Assembly: GCA_041576235.1 (NCBI GenBank)
Contig: JBFGLJ010000032.1
Span: 1 to 20,455 of the forward strand
Direction of reading: 5' to 3'
Source: JABDII01 sp041576235
GTDB taxonomy: Bacteria; Gemmatimonadota; Gemmatimonadetes; Gemmatimonadales; GWC2-71-9
DNA length: 20,455 nucleotides
Position 1 is the first letter of the stretch. The number at the start of each line of letters is the position of its first letter. A model generated the notes under the pieces. The model saw nothing but the letters and a program-made list of their open reading frames with translations, had not been told where the DNA came from and did no database searches. The position numbers were made by a program, and so were the translations under genes. Below are positions 1 to 5,730 of the stretch, piece after piece.

Positions 1-38
1 CCGAGAGGCCGGCGCGCGAGTCTTCTGGCGGGGGACGG

Positions 39-719
39 TCAGGACCGGATTCGTCGCAGCCCCTCTTTGGCTTCGGTGTAATCCGGGAAGATCTGGAGGG
101 CTCGTTCATAGAACTCGACGGCCTTGGCCGCATTGCCGCGGTCATGGTAGAGCAACGCCCGGCTGTAGTAGGTCAGCGCCTCGGTGGGCACGGCCCGCGA
201 CGACACACTGACGGGCAGCGCCGGGAGATTGGTGTTCTTCATGATGTCGTTGGCCAGCCTCTGCACCATCTCGAAGAGCTGCTGCCGGTCGTTGGGGCCG
301 GCCTTCACGACGTTGAGAATCTCTCCGGTCTCGACGTCGACGATCCGGGCATCGAGCCTGAAGTTCCCGTAGTAGTCCAGGAAAGTTCCCATGATCATGT
401 AGCGGGCGCCGACGAGCTTGCCGATCTTCGCCGCCGTCGCCGCGTCGACACGACCCGCTTCGGCCAGACTCTGCTCGTCGAGCAATCGCTGGGTTTCGCT
501 GCGCTCCACCAGTCGGGCTCCCGGGTTGCGACTGAGCTCGCTGATCAACATCGCGGGAATGCCGCGTTGGAGCGCTTCGAAATCCTCCTTGTCCTGTCCG
601 TACGACCCGCCGTTGGCGAACGCGAGCACGGCGATGCCGGGCCGCGAGTCCTGCGCGTGTCCCAGCGGCGCCAGCAGCGCCATGGCACAGACCAGCGAGC
701 CGAGGTCACGCCATCTCAT
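39..719 (-). CDS. CsgG-like periplasmic protein with C-terminal TPR repeat
   Basis: Secreted protein of 226 aa. A signal peptide (MRWRDLG then a hydrophobic stretch, likely cleaved after GHA) is followed by a CsgG/TolB-N-like alpha/beta domain (about residues 25-150). That domain has the pattern of an IAVLAF strand, a helix ending in ARLVERSETQRLLDEQ, then GARYMIMGTF and RIVDVETGEIL. One TPR unit follows (ALTYYSRALLYHDRGN to FPDYTEAKE). CsgG proteins are lipid-anchored outer-membrane channels. Here there is no lipobox and the only early cysteine lies inside the signal core, so a soluble periplasmic role is more likely than a channel. I chose ATG at 717-719 because AAGGAG sits 8 nt upstream; the in-frame GTG at 726-728 is only 1 nt from that site. 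The ribosome-binding site lies in the last codons of the upstream hydrolase gene, so the two are probably co-transcribed. The specific role is unknown. Confidence 0.8.
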   Translation of the reverse strand: MRWRDLGSLVCAMALLAPLGHAQDSRPGIAVLAFANGGSYGQDKEDFEALQRGIPAMLISELSRNPGARLVERSETQRLLDEQSLAEAGRVDAATAAKIGKLVGARYMIMGTFLDYYGNFRLDARIVDVETGEILNVVKAGPNDRQQLFEMVQRLANDIMKNTNLPALPVSVSSRAVPTEALTYYSRALLYHDRGNAAKAVEFYERALQIFPDYTEAKEGLRRIRS

Positions 720-724
720 ATCGA

Positions 725-1600
725 TCACTCCTTACAGAGAGTCACCGTCAAACCTTCAATTGCACCATCAACCCGAAGCGTCGTCCCGTGTTCCCGCGCG
801 GCATCGCGCGCATCGGCGACCATTCGATCGATCACCTCATCGCTGTTGGCCGGTTCGTGATGGAACAGCAAGAGACGCGGTATCCGGCACTCGGCAGCCA
901 AGGCAACGGCTTGTCGCGGGGTCGAATGCCCCCATCCGAGACGCTCCATGATGGCCTCCTCGGAGTACATCCCATCGTGGATGAGGATGTCGACGCCGCT
1001 CAGAAATCTAACGAGTTGCTCTCGCCAATCCGGCGCGACCTCATAGTCTCCTCCCGGCCCCAACTCGTTGTCGGTGATATAGGCCAGGGTGGGACCGCCC
1101 CGTGTTGGCCGCAGCTTGTAGCCCAGGGTCACGCCCTGATGCCGGAGCCGAAAGGCCTCCACCGCATACGCGCCGACCTCGAAGGAGCCCTCGGAGATTT
1201 CCGTGACCCCAATCTCAGCGGCCAGGTGGTCCATGGGGACCGGGAACACCACCGGGGACATCTGTTGGTCCAGGATCTCGCGGAGGGGCACCTGGCCCTG
1301 CCGCGCGCCATAGACCTCGACGCGGCTGTTGGCGGCATGCAGTGGTTCGAAGAACGGGAGGCCCTGAATATGGTCCCAATGGGTATGGGAGAGCAGGATG
1401 TCTGCTTGGATTGGGGCCCGGGTGGAGTGGCTGAGATGCCGGCCCAGCGCCCGGATCCCACTCCCGGCATCGAGGACCACCACCTGGTCCTGCCCGTTGG
1501 TGAGCGCGACGCACGAGGTGTTGCCCCCGTATCGGGTCGTCGCCGGGCCGGGGGTCGGAATCGATCCCCGGGTGCCCCAAAAGGTGATCGTCTGCGTCAC
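725..1600 (-). CDS. MBL-fold metallo-hydrolase (PhnP/RNase Z-like)
   Basis: A 291-aa cytoplasmic metallo-beta-lactamase-fold hydrolase. The N-terminus FWGTRGSIPTPGPATTRYGG and the long VVLDAGSGIRALG strand-turn are typical of the COG1235 group, which includes PhnP cyclic phosphodiesterase and RNase Z relatives. The metal motif is SHTHWDH, giving ligands His72, His74, Asp76 and His77. Further likely ligands are His154 (RLRHQG), Asp177 (AYITDNE) and the late HHEP histidine. Family members hydrolyse phosphodiesters such as cyclic nucleotides or RNA; the substrate here cannot be read from sequence. The start is GTG at 1598-1600 with a GGG-type site 5 nt upstream. It lies 84 bp downstream of the Crp-type regulator, with a Crp-like palindrome between them, and its stop region carries the ribosome-binding site of the CsgG-like gene. 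Confidence 0.88.
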   Translation of the reverse strand: MTQTITFWGTRGSIPTPGPATTRYGGNTSCVALTNGQDQVVVLDAGSGIRALGRHLSHSTRAPIQADILLSHTHWDHIQGLPFFEPLHAANSRVEVYGARQGQVPLREILDQQMSPVVFPVPMDHLAAEIGVTEISEGSFEVGAYAVEAFRLRHQGVTLGYKLRPTRGGPTLAYITDNELGPGGDYEVAPDWREQLVRFLSGVDILIHDGMYSEEAIMERLGWGHSTPRQAVALAAECRIPRLLLFHHEPANSDEVIDRMVADARDAAREHGTTLRVDGAIEGLTVTLCKE

Positions 1601-1623
1601 GGCTGCCCTGCCATCATGGACGA

Positions 1624-1629
1624 AATATT
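1624..1629 (-). promoter_or_regulatory. Possible -10 element ahead of the MBL hydrolase
   Basis: AATATT is the only AT-rich hexamer in the 84-bp gap upstream of the hydrolase and matches TATAAT at 4 of 6 positions. No good -35 element is present 17 bp upstream, as would be expected of an activator-dependent promoter. If it is used, transcription would begin near 1617, and the palindrome at 1674-1689 would be centred about 64 bp upstream, near the spacing of class I CRP sites. This is inference from a weak match. Confidence 0.25.
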
Positions 1630-1673
1630 CCCTCCCGGGGGCGGAGAAGCCGCAGCAGCGGTCACGACCCGGC

Positions 1674-1689
1674 CGTGACTCGGGTCACG
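1674..1689. promoter_or_regulatory. CRP/FNR-type palindromic operator candidate
   Basis: CGTGA-CTCGGG-TCACG is a perfect inverted repeat of 5-bp arms with 6 bp between, the same architecture as the E. coli CRP site (TGTGA-N6-TCACA). It overlaps the stop codon of the Crp-type gene and lies about 75 bp upstream of the hydrolase start. A third copy of the arm, GTCACGA, occurs at 1661-1667. As RNA, the same bases could form a 6-bp hairpin with a 4-nt loop. No T-tract follows, so an intrinsic terminator is less likely. Confidence 0.4.
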
Positions 1690-2362
1690 AGCGGCGTGCC
1701 GCGACGGCGAGTGCTGCACGGTCCTTCAGGATGATCTCCTTCCGGCTTACCTCAATCACGCCTCGCTGAACCAGGGCCCGCATCGTGCGGGACACCGTCT
1801 CACGGCTCGATCCAATCATCTGGGCGATGGTGTGGTGGGTCAGTTTCCGGGTGATATGATCCCCGCCTTCTTCCTTGGCGAGCTGGAGCAGGAGATTGGC
1901 GACTCGGCCGTTCACATCCAGGAGCACCAGGCTCCCGATCTTCTCATCGGCGCTCCGCAGCCGGTGCGAGAGTTCTTTCAAGAGGGAGATGGCCACTTCC
2001 GGGGTGGACCGGAGCTGGGCCTGGAAATCCTCGCGTCGGAGCACCAGCAAGGTCGACGGCTCCATCGCAATCACGTGGGCGGAGCGAGGCTCGTCGTCGA
2101 GCAGGGCCATCTCGCCGAAGAAGTTGCCTTCCTGCAGCACCGACAGGATGACCTCTCGTCCGTCCTCGCCGATGAGCACCACTTTGACCTGCCCCGAGGC
2201 GACCAGGTACATGGCGTCGCCCCGGTCTTCCTCGAAGACGATGACGCTCCCCTTGGGATACGTGCGCTCCCGGGTGAGGCTCGCGAACGCGGTGAGCGTC
2301 TCGGGCGGAATGTCACGAAACAACGGGACCTTCTTGAGCACGTCGAGGGGTGAGATGTGCAC
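1685..2362 (-). CDS. Crp/Fnr-family transcriptional regulator
   Basis: A 225-aa regulator with an N-terminal cyclic-nucleotide-binding beta-roll (about residues 5-125), a dimerisation helix and a C-terminal winged HTH. The phosphate-binding cassette is preserved: GEMALLDDE with Gly83-Glu84, then Arg93-Ser94 in PRSA. These residues bind cAMP or cGMP in E. coli CRP, so a cyclic nucleotide effector is likely. The recognition helix SSRETVSRTMRAL (Arg187, Glu188, Arg192) matches the residues that read GTGA half-sites in E. coli CRP. There is no Fnr-type cysteine cluster. I prefer GTG at 2360-2362, where GAGG lies 5 nt upstream. The longer TTG start at 2402-2404 overlaps a probable -10 element and has no ribosome-binding site. 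It is divergent from rpmE and upstream of the hydrolase gene on the same strand. Confidence 0.9.
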   Translation of the reverse strand: MHISPLDVLKKVPLFRDIPPETLTAFASLTRERTYPKGSVIVFEEDRGDAMYLVASGQVKVVLIGEDGREVILSVLQEGNFFGEMALLDDEPRSAHVIAMEPSTLLVLRREDFQAQLRSTPEVAISLLKELSHRLRSADEKIGSLVLLDVNGRVANLLLQLAKEEGGDHITRKLTHHTIAQMIGSSRETVSRTMRALVQRGVIEVSRKEIILKDRAALAVAARRS

Positions 2363-2368
2363 GTGCAC
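2357..2368. repeat. 12-bp perfect palindrome at the regulator start codon
   Basis: GTGCACGTGCAC is a perfect palindrome covering the preferred GTG start codon of the Crp-type gene and an alternative in-frame GTG. It could be a DNA-binding site or could fold in the mRNA around the start. No function is established. Confidence 0.35.
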
Positions 2369-2403
2369 CTCGGTCGAAGTGGAACGATGCCTGCCCGGTG
2401 GCA

Positions 2404-2433
2404 AGGTTAGCGGGCTGCCCCTGGACCTGTCAA
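2404..2433 (-). promoter_or_regulatory. Probable promoter of the Crp-type regulator
   Basis: On the minus strand a perfect TTGACA -35 element (2428-2433) is followed after 18 bp by TAACCT (2404-2409), which matches the -10 consensus at 3 of 6 positions. The predicted transcription start is near 2397. This leaves a leader of about 35 nt before the GTG at 2362 and argues against the TTG start at 2404. The -35 match is strong and the -10 is weak. Confidence 0.45.
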
Positions 2434-2439
2434 TTGAAC

Positions 2440-2453
2440 CCCTTCCAAAAGGG
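2440..2453. repeat. Small inverted repeat between divergent genes
   Basis: CCCTT-CCAA-AAGGG is a 5-bp inverted repeat with a 4-nt spacer in the divergent region between the Crp-type gene and rpmE. It lies just upstream of the TTGACA of the minus-strand promoter. It could be an operator for either direction; nothing links it to a particular protein. Confidence 0.25.
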
Positions 2454-2483
2454 TCCGAACTCTCATAGATTTCCGCGTTTACG

Positions 2484-2498
2484 GCGGGTCGCGCCCGC
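2484..2498 (+). promoter_or_regulatory. rpmE leader hairpin candidate
   Basis: GCGGG-TCGCG-CCCGC can form a 5-bp GC hairpin with a 5-nt loop, 38 nt upstream of the rpmE start. L31 genes in enterobacteria are autoregulated through their mRNA leader, so a leader structure here is of interest, but the stem is short and GC-rich DNA produces such stems by chance. Confidence 0.25.
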
Positions 2499-2535
2499 TC
2501 CAGGGCAGACGTTCGAATCAGCGAGGAGTTGAGAC

Positions 2536-2760
2536 GTGAAGGCCAATCTGCACCCCGTATATCGCAAAGTCACGGCGGTCTGCGCCTGTGGCAACCAATT
2601 CGAGACCCGCTCCACACTCGACAACATCCACGTCGAGGTGTGCTCCCATTGTCATCCGTATTTCACCGGCAAGCAGCGGCTGGTCGATACCGCGGGCCGC
2701 GTCGACCGCTTCCGCCGGAAATACAAGGGCGTCACGGGGGCGGACCGGGCGCAGGACTGA
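2536..2760 (+). CDS. rpmE: 50S ribosomal protein L31, zinc-binding form
   Basis: A 74-aa protein with the L31 layout. It begins MKANLHPVYRKV, and four cysteines (Cys16, Cys18, Cys36, Cys39) form a zinc site of the C-x-C and C-x2-C type, which marks the C+ zinc form rather than the zinc-independent paralogue. The central TLDNIHVEVCSHCHPYFTGK is highly characteristic. L31 bridges the 50S and 30S subunits. The start is GTG at 2536 with GAGGAG 7 nt upstream. It is the first gene of a plus-strand block, and prfA begins 3 nt after its stop, matching the common rpmE-prfA-prmC order. Confidence 0.97.
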   Translation: MKANLHPVYRKVTAVCACGNQFETRSTLDNIHVEVCSHCHPYFTGKQRLVDTAGRVDRFRRKYKGVTGADRAQD

Positions 2761-2763
2761 TCC

Positions 2764-3822
2764 ATGGATCCGCGACTCCGCCAGGCACTCGACCGGGCGG
2801 AGGCAATCGCGCGCGAGCTCGCCGACCCAACCACCGTCCGGGATCCCGCCCGGCTCAAGGCTCTGGGGCGTGAGCACACCCGTCTCGCTCCCGTCGTCGC
2901 CGCGGCGGCGAAGTGCGACCGGCTCAGAGACGAACTCTCCCAAGCCCGGGAACTGCTCGACGCAGCCGATCCCGAGCTGGGCGCCCTCGCCCACAGTGAG
3001 GCGGAGCGCCTCGCTGAAGAGCTCACCGCGGTCGAGGCTGAACTCCGCGACTTGCTGATCCCGCGGGATCCCCACGACGCTCGGGACGCCATCGTCGAGA
3101 TCCGGGCGGGGACCGGAGGGGATGAAGCCGCCCTCTTCGCCGCCGATCTGCACCGCATGTATGCCCGCTTCTGCGAGCGCCGCGGGCTCACCGTCGAGCC
3201 GATCTCCTCGAGCGAGGGAGGAGCGGGAGGCTTCAAGGAAGTCATCTTCGGGGCCCGCGGTGCCGGCGCGTACGGCCTGCTGCGCCGGGAGGCCGGCGTT
3301 CACCGGGTCCAGCGCGTGCCCAGGACCGAGACCCAGGGCCGGATCCATACCTCCGCCGCCACCGTCGCCGTGTTGCCGGAAGCCGAGGAGGTCGACATCG
3401 ACATCGAGGCCCAGGACCTCAAGATCGACGTCTACCGATCCTCCGGGCCTGGCGGGCAGAGCGTCAACACGACCGACAGCGCGGTCCGGATCACCCACCT
3501 CCCAACCGGGGTCGTCGTCACCCAGCAGGATCAGAAGAGCCAACTCCAGAACAAGCTCAAGGCCATGGAGGTGCTCCGGGCCCGGCTGCTCGACCGGATG
3601 ATCGCCGAGCAGGAGAGCGCCCGAGCGCGCGAGCGGCGAACCATGGTCGGGACCGGTGACCGGTCGGCCAAGATTCGCACCTACAACTACCCGCAGAGCC
3701 GGGTGACCGACCACCGGATCACCCTCTCGGTGCACAATCTCCCCGAGGTCATGGATGGCGATCTCGATGCCATCGTCGACGCCCTGGGGCAGGCCAGCCA
3801 GGAGGAGCTGATCGATGCCTGA
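2764..3822 (+). CDS. prfA: Peptide chain release factor 1
   Basis: A 352-aa class I release factor that ends translation at UAA and UAG. The catalytic GGQ lies at residues 230-232 within SSGPGGQSVNTTDSAVR, and its Gln232 is the expected methylation target of the adjacent PrmC. The stop-recognition tripeptide is PRT (186-188), fitting the PxT of RF1 rather than the SPF of RF2. The N-terminal helical domain (1-100) and the conserved EIRAGTGGDEAALFA segment are present, and the length is normal. Its start is 3 nt after the rpmE stop and it overlaps prmC by 8 nt, so the three are almost certainly co-transcribed. Confidence 0.97.
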   Translation: MDPRLRQALDRAEAIARELADPTTVRDPARLKALGREHTRLAPVVAAAAKCDRLRDELSQARELLDAADPELGALAHSEAERLAEELTAVEAELRDLLIPRDPHDARDAIVEIRAGTGGDEAALFAADLHRMYARFCERRGLTVEPISSSEGGAGGFKEVIFGARGAGAYGLLRREAGVHRVQRVPRTETQGRIHTSAATVAVLPEAEEVDIDIEAQDLKIDVYRSSGPGGQSVNTTDSAVRITHLPTGVVVTQQDQKSQLQNKLKAMEVLRARLLDRMIAEQESARARERRTMVGTGDRSAKIRTYNYPQSRVTDHRITLSVHNLPEVMDGDLDAIVDALGQASQEELIDA

Positions 3823-4657
3823 GGTGGCCACGCCGATCGGCGAGTCGCTCCGCCGCGCGCGCAGGAGGCTGGCCGAGGCCGGTATCGCGGGCCCCGAGCG
3901 TGAAGCTCGCTGGATCGCCGAGGCGATATGGAACGTCCGCAGTGTCCAGCTGCTGCTGCAGGACGTTCCTCAGGACGAGGATGCCCGGGCTCGCTACAGT
4001 GCGGCCATCGAGCGCCGTGCCGCCGGCGAGCCGCTGGCCTACGTGACGGGCCGGGCCCCCTTTCGCCACCTGGTCCTGACGAGTGATCGCCGAGCCCTCA
4101 TTCCGCGGCCCGAAACCGAGGGCCTGGTGGACCTCGCCCTCGAACGGTGTCCTCTGGGCCGTGCCCTCGATATCGGAACCGGGACCGGAGCCATCGGCCT
4201 CAGCCTGGCGAAGGAGGGACGCTACCACCAGGTCGTCGCCACCGAGCGGAGCCCGCACGCGATGGCGCTGGCTCGAGAGAACCGGGCCCAGACCGACCTT
4301 CCGCTGACCCTGGTGCGAGCCGATGTGGCGGCCCCATTTGCCGATGAGAGCTTCGATATCGTGGTATCCAATCCGCCATACCTGACCACCAGAGAGTATG
4401 ATGCACTGGATCCGGGGGTGAGGGGGTGGGAGCCGGTCGGGGCCCTCGAGGCCGGCGGCGACGGCATGGCGGTGATGACCCCGCTCCTCTACCACGGGAG
4501 CAGAGTCCTCCGATCCGGTGGTTGGCTGGTGGTCGAAGTCGACAGTACCCGGGCCTCGCTGTGCGCCGAGCGGGCGGCAGCCTGTGGATTCTCCGATGTG
4601 ACCGTGGGCAACGATCTCTTTCAACGCGCGCGCTATCTCATGGCTCGCAGGAGTTAA
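3815..4657 (+). CDS. prmC: Release-factor glutamine N5-methyltransferase
   Basis: A 280-aa S-adenosylmethionine-dependent methyltransferase that methylates the GGQ glutamine of release factors. The N-terminal helical release-factor-binding domain is followed by IPRPETEGLVDLAL, then the cofactor-binding glycine loop DIGTGTG (119-125). The family active site NPPY sits at residues 186-189 in SNPPYLTTREYDAL. The family residues after it, including an EPVGALEAGGDG segment, are intact. The gene overlaps the end of prfA by 8 nt, giving the usual enzyme-substrate gene pair. Confidence 0.96.
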   Translation: MPEVATPIGESLRRARRRLAEAGIAGPEREARWIAEAIWNVRSVQLLLQDVPQDEDARARYSAAIERRAAGEPLAYVTGRAPFRHLVLTSDRRALIPRPETEGLVDLALERCPLGRALDIGTGTGAIGLSLAKEGRYHQVVATERSPHAMALARENRAQTDLPLTLVRADVAAPFADESFDIVVSNPPYLTTREYDALDPGVRGWEPVGALEAGGDGMAVMTPLLYHGSRVLRSGGWLVVEVDSTRASLCAERAAACGFSDVTVGNDLFQRARYLMARRS

Positions 4658-4663
4658 CGGCAC

Positions 4664-5017
4664 GTGATTTGGGAAAAGGCGCAGGAACTCGGACGATTGA
4701 TCGGGCAGTCTCCGGAATATCAGGCGATGCGGCGGGCGGAAGCCGGCCTCCGGGAGGACAAGGAAACCGTCGAGAAGTTGGAGTCGATCAAGGCCCTCGC
4801 GGCCAAGGTCGACCAAGCGGTCGCCGGCGGCCACATGCCCGATCAGGAGACGACCCAGGCGTACGAACAGGCGGTTCGCGACCTCGAAATGAGCGGGTCG
4901 GGCCAGGCCTACGTCGTCGCCCGCTCCAATTTCGAGAAGCTGATGCTCAAGGTGAACGAGCAGATCAGTAAAGGGATGGAGACCGGGGCGACGAGTAAGA
5001 TCATCACCCTCGGATGA
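4664..5017 (+). CDS. YlbF/YmcA-family helical protein
   Basis: A 117-aa all-helical protein with no membrane segment. The N-terminal stretch (WEKAQELGRLIGQSPEYQAM) and the following charged helices match the Com_YlbF (DUF964) family. In Bacillus, YlbF, YmcA and YaaT form a complex that affects RNase Y-dependent RNA processing, competence and sporulation; the role outside Firmicutes is unclear. The start is GTG at 4664, with AGGAG 10 nt upstream lying over the prmC stop. Its own stop overlaps the tmk start by 4 nt, so it is likely translated with tmk. The family call rests on the N-terminal motif and overall pattern and is moderately sure. Confidence 0.72.
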   Translation: MIWEKAQELGRLIGQSPEYQAMRRAEAGLREDKETVEKLESIKALAAKVDQAVAGGHMPDQETTQAYEQAVRDLEMSGSGQAYVVARSNFEKLMLKVNEQISKGMETGATSKIITLG

Positions 5018-5655
5018 ATCGCCCCGGCTTTTTTATCGTAGTGGAAGGACCGGAGGGATCCGGGAAGTCCACCTTGGTCGCCCGCCTCACAGCGTGGATG
5101 GAGGCTGCCGGGCTCGATCCACTGCCGGTTCGAGAGCCCGGCGGGACGCCGGTGGCGGAAGGGGCCCGGCACCTGCTGCTGGATCCGGAGTACGAGGTCG
5201 CCCCGCTGGCGGAGCTGTTCCTCTACCTGGCGGCCAGGGCCGACCTGGTCCACCGGGTCATTGCGCCGGCGCTCGAGGCCGGCCGGCTGGTGATCGCCGA
5301 TCGGTTCGATCTGTCGACAGAGATCTACCAGGGGGTGGCCCGGGGCCTCGACCGAGCTATGGTATCGGCCGCAAATCGAGCCGCGACCGGCGGCCTTCGG
5401 CCCGATCTGACCCTGGTGACCGACCTGCCGGAAGGCGTCGGGCTGGCTCGGCAGCAGCAAGGCCGGCAGCGGCTGGATCGACTGGATTTGGAAGATCGCG
5501 CCTTTCACCAGCGGGTGATCCGGGCCTATCTAGCGGTACAGGGGCCAGGGGTGCGACATTTGGATGGGACGCTCCCCCCGGACGCGCTCTTCGAAGCGGC
5601 CCGGGAGGTCGTGATCGGCGAACGGCCGGACCTGTTCGCAGCCCAGGACGCCTGA
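5014..5655 (+). CDS. tmk: Thymidylate kinase (dTMP kinase)
   Basis: A 213-aa kinase that phosphorylates dTMP to dTDP in dTTP synthesis. The P-loop EGPEGSGKST spans residues 11-20. The substrate motif REPGGT is at 40-45, and DRFDLSTEIYQG (96-107) carries the conserved Asp-Arg pair, with Phe where Tyr or His is common. The LID segment RQRLDRLDLED precedes FHQRVIRAYL, as in bacterial enzymes. Length is normal. The start ATG overlaps the stop of the YlbF-family gene (ATGA). A 75-bp gap with a C9 tract separates it from the first S41 protease. Confidence 0.95.
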   Translation: MNRPGFFIVVEGPEGSGKSTLVARLTAWMEAAGLDPLPVREPGGTPVAEGARHLLLDPEYEVAPLAELFLYLAARADLVHRVIAPALEAGRLVIADRFDLSTEIYQGVARGLDRAMVSAANRAATGGLRPDLTLVTDLPEGVGLARQQQGRQRLDRLDLEDRAFHQRVIRAYLAVQGPGVRHLDGTLPPDALFEAAREVVIGERPDLFAAQDA

Positions 5656-5690
5656 ACGAGGTCGGGGCCCCCCCCCGTGGCGGGGCTCGT
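5656..5690 (+). repeat. GC-rich hairpin with a C9 homopolymer
   Basis: Immediately after the tmk stop, ACGAG (5656-5660) pairs with CTCGT (5686-5690), and CCCCG-TGG-CGGGG (5673-5685) forms an inner 5-bp hairpin. The segment contains G4 followed by nine cytosines (5668-5676). There is no T-tract, so intrinsic termination is doubtful. It may serve as an mRNA 3' boundary between tmk and the protease gene. Confidence 0.3.
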
Positions 5691-5730
5691 CCCGGCGGCT
5701 CAGGTCCGCCGCGTGTGATGGAGGACGTGC

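Noticed and set aside
1..38. Possible downstream gene at the left edge
   Set aside because: The stretch is too short and shows no start, stop or ribosome-binding site that can be assigned.
2363..2404. N-terminal extension of the Crp-type regulator from a TTG codon
   Set aside because: The TTG has no ribosome-binding site and overlaps the probable -10 element; GTG at 2362 has GAGG 5 nt upstream.
2511..2519. GTTCGAATC, resembling a tRNA T-loop
   Set aside because: Flanking bases do not form a T-stem and there is no acceptor, anticodon or D-arm within range.
2518..3831. 437-codon open frame on the minus strand over rpmE and prfA
   Set aside because: Both plus-strand genes are unmistakable, and the antisense frame has no family features.
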